From assembly GCA_019245575.1 (NCBI GenBank), contig JAFARE010000041.1:1-39786 (forward strand): a DNA stretch of 39,786 nt, given 5' to 3'. The position numbers and the translations under genes are program-made. Source of the DNA: Candidatus Dormiibacterota bacterium. Lineage in GTDB: Bacteria; Chloroflexota; Dormibacteria; Aeolococcales; Aeolococcaceae. The first letter of the stretch is position 1; each line of letters begins with the position of its first letter. Shown here piece by piece: positions 15,624 through 23,994 of the stretch. The notes below the pieces were generated by a model. It was not told where the DNA came from, did no database searches, and was given only the letters and a program-made list of their open reading frames with translations.

Positions 15624-16783
15624 GCGCGCAATTCTGCAGACCGCCGCTCGACGTCTGCGCCGGCACGCTCGAGCGCGTCCACATCGCGCGCGAGCCGGAG
15701 CAGCGCCCGTTCATCGGGATCGCCGTGCGAGAGGCCGCACGCACGCGCCAGCACCGCATCCACGTCGTCGCTCCGCTCGTGCCCGGCGGCGCGGAGCGCG
15801 GCGACAAAGGCCGTGTCGTCGAGGTGCGCGTCCACGCCGGTCACGGCCTGCACGGCGCGCTTGAGCTCGTCGCCATAGCGCGCCGCGATGGCGCCGCGCC
15901 TGCGCGACCGCGCCAGCAGCCGGCCCATCGCGGCGACGTACGCGCCGGCGCTGGGAACCGCCGCTGCGGCTGCCGTCGCCGGCCGGCCCAGGCGGCGGCC
16001 GTTCAACGCAAGAAATGCCACCACCACCAACGCAGCCAGCACAGCGGCGAGCCCCACCGGCCCGTTGAAGATGGCCGCGGCGCCGGTGGACGCCTGGGCG
16101 CCCTCTCCGTGATGGAACTCGTCAAAGGCGACGCGGCCGCCGCGCGCACGCTCCAGCACGCTCAGCAGGAAGAACGCGGAATCGCCGTGGCGCAGACCGT
16201 CGTTGGACAGCGGTGCCGTGTCACCCAGCACCGTCGCGCGGCCACCGCCGACGCGCTCCGCGCCGGCAACCACCGCGCTGCCCTGCACCAGCAGTGGCAC
16301 GAAGGCGACGGGTCCGCTGAGCGAGAAGCCGCCGGCAGTGGGTACATCGTGCACGCGCTGCGCGACATCGAAGGGTTGGGCCGGGACTGCGTTCCCCGGG
16401 CCGCGATCAGCGCTGACCAGCAGTCCGAGGCGTTGCAGCAGCGGCGCCGCGGCGGCGGCGCCCTCAGGTCCCACCGCAATCATCACGTCACCTCCGCGCT
16501 GCACGTGCTGCATCACCGAGTCGACCTCGGGCGCTGTGAACGGCACGCTTGGGTCGTACTCGACGAGCACGTCCACGCCTGTCAGGTCGAACGTTCCGCC
16601 GAGGCGCGACACAGGCAAGCCCAGGCGCTGCAGCCACGTGTATGCCGCGAGCGTTCCAAGCTTGCCCACGGCGCGCGACGACGGGTCGGCATCGTTCGAC
16701 GGTGTCGTGATCGCGACCGTGAGCACCGCGATCACCGCGAGGCCGGCGATGAGCACTGCTACTGGCGTGAAATGACGTCTCAT
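15620..16783 (-). CDS. DUF4350 domain membrane protein
   Basis: The 387-residue protein has an N-terminal TM segment (VAVLIAGLAVIAVLTVAITT) and then a DUF4350/GATase-like extracytoplasmic domain: LAAYTWLQRLGLPVSRLGGTF, VLVEYDPSVPFTAPEVDSVMQHVQRGGDVMIAVG, and later FFLLSVLERARGGRVAFDEFHHG. A second TM (GLAAVLAALVVVAFLALNGR) is followed by a cytoplasmic helical tail. The conserved DEFHHG is a family hallmark. It overlaps both neighbours by 4 bases. DUF4350 proteins are regular companions of MoxR, DUF58 and DUF4129; the role is unknown. Confidence 0.9.
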   Translation of the reverse strand: MRRHFTPVAVLIAGLAVIAVLTVAITTPSNDADPSSRAVGKLGTLAAYTWLQRLGLPVSRLGGTFDLTGVDVLVEYDPSVPFTAPEVDSVMQHVQRGGDVMIAVGPEGAAAAAPLLQRLGLLVSADRGPGNAVPAQPFDVAQRVHDVPTAGGFSLSGPVAFVPLLVQGSAVVAGAERVGGGRATVLGDTAPLSNDGLRHGDSAFFLLSVLERARGGRVAFDEFHHGEGAQASTGAAAIFNGPVGLAAVLAALVVVAFLALNGRRLGRPATAAAAAVPSAGAYVAAMGRLLARSRRRGAIAARYGDELKRAVQAVTGVDAHLDDTAFVAALRAAGHERSDDVDAVLARACGLSHGDPDERALLRLARDVDALERAGADVERRSAELRA

Positions 16784-17709
16784 CGCGGTGCCGGGCGGCG
16801 CGCGCGCGCCAGCGCGCGAACGGCCTCACATCGTTGTCGCGACTGCTCCCACTCATCGCGCTCCACGGGTTTGCCGGAGTACCAGGCGCTGTCGAAGGCC
16901 GCCGCCGCGGGCGCGAGGGCCGTCAGCAGGTCGGCGTCGGCCGCGATGTTGCGCAGCAGCTCGCGCGTGGTCCACGAGGGATCGACAGCGACACGGCCAC
17001 GCACCGCGACGGCGAGCAGCGCGCTGCGAAAGGCGCGCCGCACCGCCTCGCGATACTCGGCGCGAGCGGCGGCGCGCATCGCGGCGCGCCACTCCGCGTC
17101 GGGATCGTCGCTCTCGCCGGCAGGCTCCGGCTCGCCGCGCGCCCGGCGCCCGCCCATCTGGCCGCGCAGCCGGTACGCGGCGTAGCCCAGCGCCGCCACC
17201 ACCAGGGCCGTGATCAACGCCACCGACCCGGCCGGCCCGAGTCTGCGCGCGGCGCCGTCGACGAGTCCGCCGATGAACGAGGCGATGCGGCTCAACAGGC
17301 TGGGCTGCGCGGACCTGTCGAGGCCCGCGAAGACCGGCGACGCGTACACGTCGTGCAGCGCCGCACGCGCGGGCGCCGGGTCGACATGGCACGTCGCACC
17401 GGAAGGCGTCGACAGCACTGCGACGATCGCGTCCAGGCGGCCGCGCGCAGTGTCGACGTCAGGAGGCGTTGCGGACAGCGCATCGATCACCGGGCCCAGC
17501 ACAACCGTCGGGGGATTCGCCGCTTGCTGCGCGGCGGTGAGCTGATGGCGCACCGACGTGACATCCGGAATGGTCGTGCGCAGCGCCGCGTCAGCCGCCT
17601 CGACCGTGGCGATGTACTGCGCCGTCGCACACTCCGGCGCCGCCGCAACCGTCAGGGCCGGCAGCAGCAACGCGAGCAGCGCTGCGGCGGCGGTGACGGC
17701 CCACCTCAC
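16780..17709 (-). CDS. DUF4129 domain protein
   Basis: A 309-residue protein with a signal peptide (WAVTAAAALLALLLPALTVAAAP), a helical extracytoplasmic part, a TM segment (SVALITALVVAALGYAAY) and a C-terminal cytoplasmic DUF4129 domain: AEYREAVRRAFRSALLAVAVRG, TTRELLRNIA and AFDSAWYSGKPVERDEWEQ. The last block (F-x-x-x-W-Y-x-G-x-P) is the family signature, also seen at the end of transglutaminase-like membrane proteins of this neighbourhood. It overlaps the next gene by 4 bases. Function unknown. Confidence 0.9.
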   Translation of the reverse strand: MRWAVTAAAALLALLLPALTVAAAPECATAQYIATVEAADAALRTTIPDVTSVRHQLTAAQQAANPPTVVLGPVIDALSATPPDVDTARGRLDAIVAVLSTPSGATCHVDPAPARAALHDVYASPVFAGLDRSAQPSLLSRIASFIGGLVDGAARRLGPAGSVALITALVVAALGYAAYRLRGQMGGRRARGEPEPAGESDDPDAEWRAAMRAAARAEYREAVRRAFRSALLAVAVRGRVAVDPSWTTRELLRNIAADADLLTALAPAAAAFDSAWYSGKPVERDEWEQSRQRCEAVRALARARRPAPR

Positions 17710-18818
17710 AGCGACTGGGCGAGCATCTCGATGTCGAACGCCTCCTTGCGGATGCGCGTGTCGTAGTACAGAAGTGTCACGGCGATGTATGTGATCGGTC
17801 CGATGAACACCGCCACGATCGCGCTAGCCACCGAGTTGACGATCAGCTGTCCGTTGGCGTCCAGGCCGGAGCCGACGATGGTGAGCAGCGCGGTGAGCAG
17901 GCCGCCGATGATCGACGTGATGATCGCGAGCAGGAGGCGGATGCCGAAGAGGCGCCACGAGACCCCGCGCGTGAGGTTCCAGCTGCGGGCGAGGCCGCGC
18001 CAGCCGGACAGCCCCTCCAGGATGATCGCCGGGGGCGCCAGCATCGTTCGAACGAACACGACGATCGCGCCGACGACCAACGCCAGCGTCACGCTTATGC
18101 CAACGATGGCACCAACACTGCCGCTGGCCGCGGTGAGGCCGAGCAGCGCGGCGAAGGCGAGCGCGGTCACCATCACGGCGCCGCCGAACAGGATGAGGCT
18201 CTGCACGATGAGCGCACCGAGCCGTCGCGCCGCGGCCGCGTAGGACGAGCCGAGCGACGCAGGCCGGTCGAGATAGCGGTCGCTGACGGCGCGCGTCGTC
18301 GCGGCCTCAGCGAGTGGCAGCACGACGAACGCCTGCACCAGCGCGAGCGCCAGCGTGGCGATGAGGATGCCGCCCAGCGCGTCCTGCAGGGTCTGCTGCA
18401 GCTGCTGCGGCGTGAGCGCGCCGTTCTGTGTCGTGCCGAAGGAGCCGAACGGAGAGCGTGTGAGCGGCGCGTAGCCCGCCACCTGGAAGAGCAGGTACTG
18501 CAGCGCGGTGTACGGCACCTGCACCACCGCGCTGATCGCGGCGATGAGCAGGAAGTTGCGCCGGTACAGCGTGAAGATGGCGTCGAGCAGCTCGCCGACG
18601 GCGAGCGAGCGAAAGCGGCCGTGTCCCACCTGCCCCTGGTGGGGACGGCGCGGGTCCCACCCGGCGTATGCGGCGCCCCAGGCGGGCGGTGGCGGTGGCA
18701 AGCCCCCATGGCCGGGCAGCCCGGGAGGCACGTACGGCGGCGGCTGGGGGTACCCCGCCGGCGCCCCGCTCGGCGGCGGTGCAGGCGGCGGGTCCGCTGG
18801 TCGCTCGTCGCCGGCCAT
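17706..18818 (-). CDS. Polytopic membrane protein of the glycerophosphoryl-diester-phosphodiesterase membrane-domain type
   Basis: The 370-residue protein leads the five-gene operon. Residues 1-60 are Pro/Gly-rich (ADPPPAPPPSGAPAGYPQPP). From residue 70 the pattern FRSLAVGELLDAIFTLYRRNF followed by six TM segments, with LIVQSLILFGGAVMVTALAF, VRTMLAPPAIILEGLSGWRGLARSW and ITYIAVTLLYYDTRIRKEAFDIE, matches the membrane part of GpdP-type and related DUF families found in high-GC bacteria. No phosphodiesterase catalytic domain is present. The family call is by motif memory only. Confidence 0.82.
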   Translation of the reverse strand: MAGDERPADPPPAPPPSGAPAGYPQPPPYVPPGLPGHGGLPPPPPAWGAAYAGWDPRRPHQGQVGHGRFRSLAVGELLDAIFTLYRRNFLLIAAISAVVQVPYTALQYLLFQVAGYAPLTRSPFGSFGTTQNGALTPQQLQQTLQDALGGILIATLALALVQAFVVLPLAEAATTRAVSDRYLDRPASLGSSYAAAARRLGALIVQSLILFGGAVMVTALAFAALLGLTAASGSVGAIVGISVTLALVVGAIVVFVRTMLAPPAIILEGLSGWRGLARSWNLTRGVSWRLFGIRLLLAIITSIIGGLLTALLTIVGSGLDANGQLIVNSVASAIVAVFIGPITYIAVTLLYYDTRIRKEAFDIEMLAQSL

Positions 18819-18927
18819 GGAAAGGCATTGTGGGGCCGCTCTCCCGGGTGCAGAAGCAGGCTATCCTGACGCCTCTCCCCATGAATGCCCCGCTTGCGCT
18901 GCTCGGCGCAGGGCAGAACGCCGAGCC

Positions 18928-20328
18928 GTGAGAGCGCTGATTGTCGATCCCGCGCTGCGCCACCAAGCCCCCGCGCGGCGGCGTGGACGGCGCGCGCCCG
19001 CCCCGCCCGGGCCCCTGCCGGTGCAGGTGCGGCAGGTCCCCGTCCCGGTGCCCCAGGCGCCGGGTTGGGTGCTCGTGACCCCTGCGCTGGCGGGCATCTG
19101 CGCGGGTGACCTCAACCTGGTGAGCGGCGCCGCCGCGCCCTCGGTGCTGAGCGCCTACGAGCACCGCGCCCCGGTGATCCCGGGCCACGAGGTGGTCGGT
19201 GTGGTGGCCGGGGCGTCCTCGACCCGCTGGGCCAAGGAGGGCGATCGCGTGCTGGTGGAGCCGACGCTCCGCTGCACCCACAAGGGGCTCCCGGAATGCG
19301 CGCGCTGCCGTGCCGGCGACACCCACCTGTGCGAGAACCGCGACCGTGCCGGGGCGCTCTGCTCTGGGCCCTCGATCGGCAACAGCGAGCGCGCCGGCGG
19401 CGGTTGGAGCGAGGGCTTCCTGGCTCACGAGGACATGCTGGTGCCCGCCGACACGATCCCCGACCAGCGCGGGGTGCTCGCGGAGCCGCTCGCCAGCGCG
19501 GTCCATGCCGTCCTGCACTGGCACCGGCGTGGTGACCGCGCCGCGGTGCTCGGCGCGGGCGCGCAGGCGCGCCTGGTGGTCGCGTCGCTGCGCCGCCTCC
19601 ACCCCGACCTCGACATCACGGTCCTGTACGACACGCGCAACCCATGGCGCCCTCGCCTCGGCCCCCGGGCGCGGCGTCCGGCGCACATGCAGGGCGACGT
19701 GTCCGCCGACTTCGCCGCCATCCGCTCCATGGGCGCGTCGCGGGTGCTGCGCGGCTCCGGGGAGGAGCACCTGCGCCGCGTGGCGGAGATCCTCGGGGCG
19801 CGCGTCCTGGCGCCCCAGAACGGCGCGCTCCCGGTGCTCGACGGCGGCGTCGACGCGGTCTTCGACTGCCACGCGTCGGCCGAGAGCCTCGAGACCGGCG
19901 TGCGCCTGCTCCGGGCCGGCGGCATGCTCGTCCTCGCGGCGCGGCCGTCGCTGCAGCTGGTGGAGTGGCCGCTGATCTGGGCCCGGGAGCTGACGGTGGT
20001 CGGCTCGGCGCTCTACGGCCGCGAGTCGAGCGGGCACCGCACTTTCGCGATCGCCCGCGAGTGGCTGGCGGACACCGCCTTCCCCATCGACTCCCTGGTC
20101 ACGCATCGCTTCCCCCTGGAAGACCACGAAGCGGCCATCAGCGTCGCCGTGGCCGGCGTCAGCGCGGGTGCCGTCAAGGTCGTCTTCGAAGGCCCCGCCG
20201 CCGAGATGCGGGTGCGGATGGACGCCGAGCCCGCGGCTGCGGACCAGGCGATCGACGTCCCGCTGCTGCTCCACGCCACATCCGCGCACACTCGCACCGG
20301 GGCGCGCACAGCCTCGAACGGGAGCTGA
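18928..20328 (+). CDS. Zinc-dependent medium-chain dehydrogenase (glucose/sorbitol dehydrogenase-like)
   Basis: GTG 18928 is taken as start; the upstream extension runs through the opposite promoter region. A TATCCT box at 18862-18867 could serve it. The 466-residue protein keeps the catalytic zinc ligands C58 (GICAGD), H87-E88 (PGHEVVG) and the four-Cys structural zinc site (C116, C124, C127, C135). NAD(P) binding is in AAVLGAGAQARLVVASL, followed by DAVFDCHASAESLETGVRLLRAGG. It is about 100 residues longer than usual: an Arg/Pro-rich N-terminus, an insert after the first Rossmann strands and a C-terminal tail (residues 425-466). Substrate unknown; sugar or polyol is a guess based on resemblance to archaeal glucose dehydrogenases. 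Confidence 0.85.
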   Translation: MRALIVDPALRHQAPARRRGRRAPAPPGPLPVQVRQVPVPVPQAPGWVLVTPALAGICAGDLNLVSGAAAPSVLSAYEHRAPVIPGHEVVGVVAGASSTRWAKEGDRVLVEPTLRCTHKGLPECARCRAGDTHLCENRDRAGALCSGPSIGNSERAGGGWSEGFLAHEDMLVPADTIPDQRGVLAEPLASAVHAVLHWHRRGDRAAVLGAGAQARLVVASLRRLHPDLDITVLYDTRNPWRPRLGPRARRPAHMQGDVSADFAAIRSMGASRVLRGSGEEHLRRVAEILGARVLAPQNGALPVLDGGVDAVFDCHASAESLETGVRLLRAGGMLVLAARPSLQLVEWPLIWARELTVVGSALYGRESSGHRTFAIAREWLADTAFPIDSLVTHRFPLEDHEAAISVAVAGVSAGAVKVVFEGPAAEMRVRMDAEPAAADQAIDVPLLLHATSAHTRTGARTASNGS

Positions 20329-20335
20329 GTCCCGG

Positions 20336-20512
20336 CTACTCGGCCTTCTTCTCGCCGCTCTGGCGGCGCCGCTCCACCGCCGGCAGGAGGCGGCGCACGC
20401 CCGCGTTGTCGACCACCATGCGCGTCTCGCGCTTGCGGTCCCGATGCCGGATGCGCGCCTGCTCCTTCTCCGGGAGCTCGCCCTCGGACTCCCGCGGTGC
20501 TTGAGGGCTCAC
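20336..20512 (-). CDS. Small charged 58-residue protein
   Basis: GTG at 20512 to TAG at 20336. The product begins MSPQAPRESEGELPEKEQAR and ends VERRRQSGEKKAE; it is rich in Arg, Glu and Lys, with a central block TRMVVDNAGVRRLLPAVE. Third codon positions are almost all G or C, as in its neighbours, which supports real coding. It begins 10 bases after the stop of the TM partner of the sigma factor and would be the third gene of that operon. No ribosome site is clear. It may be a nucleic-acid-binding or regulatory peptide, but nothing shows this. Confidence 0.6.
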   Translation of the reverse strand: MSPQAPRESEGELPEKEQARIRHRDRKRETRMVVDNAGVRRLLPAVERRRQSGEKKAE

Positions 20513-20522
20513 CGCCGCAGCG

Positions 20523-20849
20523 TCACGCCGGCTGCGGGTGAGGCTGGCGCCGGCCGCGAGCGACTGCGACGGCGATGCCGACCCCGGCGGCCAGCGCCAC
20601 CGCCGCCCCGCCGATGAGCGCCGGCCGCGCCCGCTGGGGCACGAGACGCCGCCATCGCGGCGTGGTTGCGGCCTCGAAGAGGGCGCCCGCCCGCTGCTCG
20701 ATGCGCTCGCGCTGCGCGGGCGTGAGCCGCCAGGTGCGCAGGGCCGAGCTCACCTCGGCCGCGAGGTCGACGAGGGCCTCGATCTCGGGGGCGATCGCGC
20801 GCGGCAGCCCCTCGAGCGCCGAGTCCAGCTGGTCCTCCTGCTCGATCAC
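20523..20849 (-). CDS. Single-TM protein coupled to the sigma factor, possible anti-sigma factor
   Basis: A 108-residue protein overlapping the sigma-factor stop by ATGA. The first 75 residues are helical and acidic then basic (EIEALVDLAAEVSSALRTW, LTPAQRERIEQRAGALFEAA); a TM segment PALIGGAAVALAAGVGIAVAVA follows, and a short basic end. The size, topology and coupling match a membrane-anchored regulator of an ECF sigma factor. The zinc-finger HxxxCxxC of ZAS-type anti-sigma factors is absent, so if it is one it belongs to another class. Confidence 0.75.
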   Translation of the reverse strand: MIEQEDQLDSALEGLPRAIAPEIEALVDLAAEVSSALRTWRLTPAQRERIEQRAGALFEAATTPRWRRLVPQRARPALIGGAAVALAAGVGIAVAVARGRRQPHPQPA

Positions 20850-21430
20850 GCCTGCTCCTGGGCTCGCAGGCCCCGCTCGGCAGGCAGCGGCGCCCCCAGC
20901 CGGCGCCGCAGCGCCGTGAGCGCGCGGAATGTGAGCAATTTCACGGCGCCCTCGCTGCGCCCCATGATCTCGGCGATCTCACGGTTGCGCAGCTCGCCGC
21001 CGAAGCGCAGCAGCACGGCCTGGCGCTGATCCGGCGGCAGCTGCGACACGGCGGCGCGGACCTCTGCGGCGCGATCCTCCGCCTCGACCGCCAACGCCGG
21101 GTCGACCGACTCCCCGGCCATGTGCGGCTCGAGCTCGATCCAGCCGGGCCGGCGCCGCTCTCGCGCCACCAGGTTGCCGGCCACCCGGTACAACCAGGCG
21201 GAGTACGGCACGCCCCGCCACTGGAATCGAGGCAGCTCCTCGAGCGCCTTGGCGAAGGTGGCGGCGGTCACGTCCTCGGCTTGCTCCTTGTCCTTGGTGA
21301 GCATGTACACGTACGCGTGGATCTGGTCGACGTAGCGCTCGTAGAGCACGGCGAACGCCGCTCTGTCGCGCTGCGCGGCCAGGATCTCCTGGCGCTCCTC
21401 CTCGAGCTCGGCGGCGCTGCGGTGCGGCAC
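20846..21430 (-). CDS. ECF-type sigma-70 family RNA polymerase sigma factor
   Basis: The 194-residue protein has sigma region 2 (AFAVLYERYVDQIHAYVYMLTKDKEQAEDVTAATFAKALEELPRF, residues 23-68; W-R-x-x-x-Y-x-A-W-L-Y-R-V-A-x-N follows) and region 4 (AAVSQLPPDQRQAVLLRFGGELRNREIAEIMGRSEGAVKLLTFRAL, residues 117-162) with no region 3. This is the ECF layout. Its partner gene is overlapped by 4 bases, as expected for a sigma/anti-sigma pair. Target promoters are not recognisable here. Confidence 0.95.
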   Translation of the reverse strand: MPHRSAAELEEERQEILAAQRDRAAFAVLYERYVDQIHAYVYMLTKDKEQAEDVTAATFAKALEELPRFQWRGVPYSAWLYRVAGNLVARERRRPGWIELEPHMAGESVDPALAVEAEDRAAEVRAAVSQLPPDQRQAVLLRFGGELRNREIAEIMGRSEGAVKLLTFRALTALRRRLGAPLPAERGLRAQEQA

Positions 21431-21519
21431 CTCAGCGACTCCTCGCTCGCGCGGTGTGCATCACGCAGAAGCGGCTGCGGGCAGTCGCGTTACGGCAGCA
21501 GCCACCCGCGACCGGCCAC

Positions 21520-22734
21520 TCACCGCAACCCCAGCTTCGCGCCCGCGTCCGCGAATGCCTCGAGCGCGCGGTCCAGCTGCTCGCGGGTGTGGGTCGCGGT
21601 GACGATCGTGCGCACCCGGGCCTGGCCGCGCGGGACGGTCGGGAATCCGATGCCCTGCGCGAACACGCCGCGCTTCAGCAGCAGGTCGGAGAGCTGCATC
21701 GCGACGGGTGCCTCGCCGCACATCACCGGTGTGATCGGCGTCTCGCTCCGTCCCAGGTCGAAGCCGAGCGACCGTAGCCCCTCCTTGAAGTGGCGCGTGT
21801 TGGCCCACAGCTGGTCGATGAGCTCCTGCCCGGACTCGAGGACGTCGACCGCGGCGATGCACGCGGCCACCACCGACGGCGGATGCGACGACGAGAAGAG
21901 AAACGGGCGCGCCTTGTGGATCAGGTGGTCACGCACCGCCTGCGACGCGCACACATAACCGCCCACGACGCCGACCGCCTTGCTGAGCGTGCCGATGTTG
22001 AGCGCGACCCGCCCATGCAGCCCGAAGTGGTCTGTCGTGCCCCGGCCGTTGCTGCCGAGGACGCCGGTGGCATGCGCGTCGTCCACCATGACCGCGGCGT
22101 CGTACTTCTCAGCGCGCTCCACGAGGTCCTTCAGCGGCGCGATGTCGCCGTCCATGCTGAACACGCCGTCGGTGACCAGCAGCACGCGGCGATATCCCTT
22201 GGCGCGCGCCTCGCTCAGGGCGCGCTCCGCGTCATCGACGTCGACGTGCTCGTAGAGGATGCGGTCCGCCTTGGTGAGCCGGATGCCGTCGATGATGCTG
22301 GCGTGGTTGAGCTTGTCGCTGACCACGCAGTCGCCCTTGTCGAGCATGGAGCCGAGCACGCCGACGTTGACCGTGTAGCCGCTCTGGAACGTGAGCGCCG
22401 CCTCGGTGCGCTTGAACTGCGCGAGCCTCCGCTCCAGCTCCTCGTGCAGCGTCTGCGTGCCCGCGATGGTGCGCACCGCCCCGGTGCCCGCGCCCCACTC
22501 GACGGCGGCGCGCTCCGCGGCCCCCACCAGCCGCGGATGCGTGTTCAGCCCGAGGTAGTTGTTGCTCGACAGCGAGACGAGCGGCCGGCCGTTGATGACG
22601 ACCTCCGGCCCCTGCGCCGACTCGAGCACTCGCAGCGGCCGGAACAACCCGTCGCTGCGCAGCGCCTCGAGATCCTCCTGCAGCGACGCATCAAGCGCCT
22701 GCACCGCCTTCGACGTCGCCCGTTCACCGATCAT
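21520..22734 (-). CDS. kbl: Glycine C-acetyltransferase (2-amino-3-ketobutyrate CoA ligase)
   Basis: The 404-residue PLP enzyme of the alpha-oxoamine synthase family cleaves 2-amino-3-ketobutyrate with CoA to glycine and acetyl-CoA, the second step of threonine degradation. Seen are LSSNNYLGLNTHPRL, GAVRTIAGTQTLHEELERRLA, FQSGYTVN, SDKLNHASIIDGIRL, MVDDAHATGVLG and the PLP lysine K252 in GTLSKAVGVVGGY. Related KAS/BioF enzymes share these motifs; the assignment to Kbl rests on tdh directly upstream on the same strand. A TATCGT box lies about 10 bases before the ATG, so a nearly leaderless transcript is possible. Confidence 0.92.
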   Translation of the reverse strand: MIGERATSKAVQALDASLQEDLEALRSDGLFRPLRVLESAQGPEVVINGRPLVSLSSNNYLGLNTHPRLVGAAERAAVEWGAGTGAVRTIAGTQTLHEELERRLAQFKRTEAALTFQSGYTVNVGVLGSMLDKGDCVVSDKLNHASIIDGIRLTKADRILYEHVDVDDAERALSEARAKGYRRVLLVTDGVFSMDGDIAPLKDLVERAEKYDAAVMVDDAHATGVLGSNGRGTTDHFGLHGRVALNIGTLSKAVGVVGGYVCASQAVRDHLIHKARPFLFSSSHPPSVVAACIAAVDVLESGQELIDQLWANTRHFKEGLRSLGFDLGRSETPITPVMCGEAPVAMQLSDLLLKRGVFAQGIGFPTVPRGQARVRTIVTATHTREQLDRALEAFADAGAKLGLR

Positions 22735-22800
22735 GCGGACAACGATACAGCGGCTGCGGGGTACCGGCCTGTGCGCGTTCGTGGCTGCCGGGCGGGCACA

Positions 22801-22835
22801 GCGCTCCGGCTGCGCCCCGCCCGCAGCCGGAGCGC
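22801..22835. terminator. Perfect 14-bp hairpin between tdh and kbl
   Basis: GCGCTCCGGCTGCG at 22801-22814 is exactly complementary to 22822-22835, with a 7-base loop. It lies in the 148-base gap between tdh and kbl. There is no T run on either side, so it is not a classical intrinsic terminator; it may weaken read-through, stabilise the tdh mRNA 3' end, or bind a protein. Confidence 0.6.
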
Positions 22836-22882
22836 AAACGCGCGCTACATGCCCTGGCCTAGTCTGCGTTTCGCGCCTGCCT

Positions 22883-23914
22883 TCAGTCAGGTGGCGTGAG
22901 CGTCACCTTTCCGCACTGACCGGATTTGATCAGCGCGATCGCTGAATCGACGTCCGACATCGGAAAGCTGTGCGTGATCAACGCTGCCACGTCGATCACG
23001 CCGTCGCGCACGTACGCCGTGGTGCGCTCCCACGTGCTCGGGAGCTTGCGTCCCACCACGCCGTAGAGCGCGAGGCCCTTCATCACGACGTCGTTGGAGA
23101 GGTCGATGACGTCGGGTCCGTCGCCGATGCCGAGCAGGCTGATCCAGCCCCCGGGGCGCACGAGCCTCGTGGCCGACGCGACGGCGACGGATGAGCCGCT
23201 CATCTCCAGCGCGCAGTCGATGTCGCCGCCGGCCGCGCGGCGCACGTCGTCGTCGACGGGCGTCTCGCTCGCGCGCACCACGCTGTGCGCGCCCATCCGC
23301 TCGGCAAGGTGGAGCCGGTAGTCGTTGCGGTCCACCGCGATGACGCGCGACGCGCCCTGCACGCGGGCCACCGCGATCGCCGCGCAACCGATCGGCCCGC
23401 AGCCGAACACCACGACCCGGCGTCCGGCGAGGTCGCCGTAGGAGCATGCGTGCACCGCGTTGCCGAACGGCTCCATCGCGGCGGCGACCTGCGGCGAGAC
23501 GTTGCCGCCCACGGGCCACACGTTCGCCGCGGGCAGCGCCACGTGCGAGGCGAATGCGCCGTCGACGTCGACACCAAGTATCCGCGTGTTCTCGCAGACG
23601 TGATAGTCGCCACGGCGGCATTCCTCGCAGTGGCCGCACACGATGTGTGACTCCACGGCGACGCGCGTGCCCACCGCGGGACTGCGCACCCCGTCCCCCC
23701 ATGCGACCACCTCACCGCACATCTCGTGCCCCACCACGCGCGGCGGGTGGACGCGCAGCTGCGCCCACGGGTTCCAGTCGTAGAGGTGCACGTCGGTGCC
23801 GCACACCGACGCGGCCGCGACGCGGAGCAGCACCTCACCTGCGCCCGGTCGTGGCTGCGCCACGTCACCCAGATCGAAGCCGGCCGCGGGGCGCGCCTTC
23901 AACACGGCCTGCAT
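22883..23914 (-). CDS. tdh: L-threonine 3-dehydrogenase (zinc, medium-chain dehydrogenase type)
   Basis: The 343-residue protein starts at ATG 23914; the frame upstream belongs to the divergent region. Length equals that of classical Tdh. Catalytic zinc ligands are C38 in the Tdh-like block SVCGTDVHLYDWNPWAQ and H63-E64 in VVGHEMCGEVV; the structural zinc Cys are C93, C96, C99 and C107. The Rossmann motif is VVVFGCGPIGCAAIAVARVQGA. It oxidises threonine to 2-amino-3-ketobutyrate with NAD+, the substrate of Kbl encoded downstream. AATAAT lies about 8 bases before the start codon, again suggesting a short or absent leader. Confidence 0.92.
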   Translation of the reverse strand: MQAVLKARPAAGFDLGDVAQPRPGAGEVLLRVAAASVCGTDVHLYDWNPWAQLRVHPPRVVGHEMCGEVVAWGDGVRSPAVGTRVAVESHIVCGHCEECRRGDYHVCENTRILGVDVDGAFASHVALPAANVWPVGGNVSPQVAAAMEPFGNAVHACSYGDLAGRRVVVFGCGPIGCAAIAVARVQGASRVIAVDRNDYRLHLAERMGAHSVVRASETPVDDDVRRAAGGDIDCALEMSGSSVAVASATRLVRPGGWISLLGIGDGPDVIDLSNDVVMKGLALYGVVGRKLPSTWERTTAYVRDGVIDVAALITHSFPMSDVDSAIALIKSGQCGKVTLTPPD

Positions 23915-23994
23915 GGCGCCGATTATTGGCGATCGCCCCGGGCGCGCGCGCACAGTCCCGGCAGTGTCCGCGCCGCTGCGGGACGCTCCGACGT

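Noticed and set aside
18307-20289. 660-residue minus-strand ORF
   Set aside because: It is antisense to the zinc dehydrogenase and out of frame with the membrane protein at 17706-18818; it has no domain signature.
22801-22835. Hairpin as a standard rho-independent terminator
   Set aside because: No T run follows the stem on either strand; listed as a hairpin with uncertain role.
23446-23994. Upstream part of the toxin reading frame as an N-terminal delivery domain
   Set aside because: It is antisense to tdh and Arg/Pro-rich without domain features; the toxin starts after the divergent promoter region.
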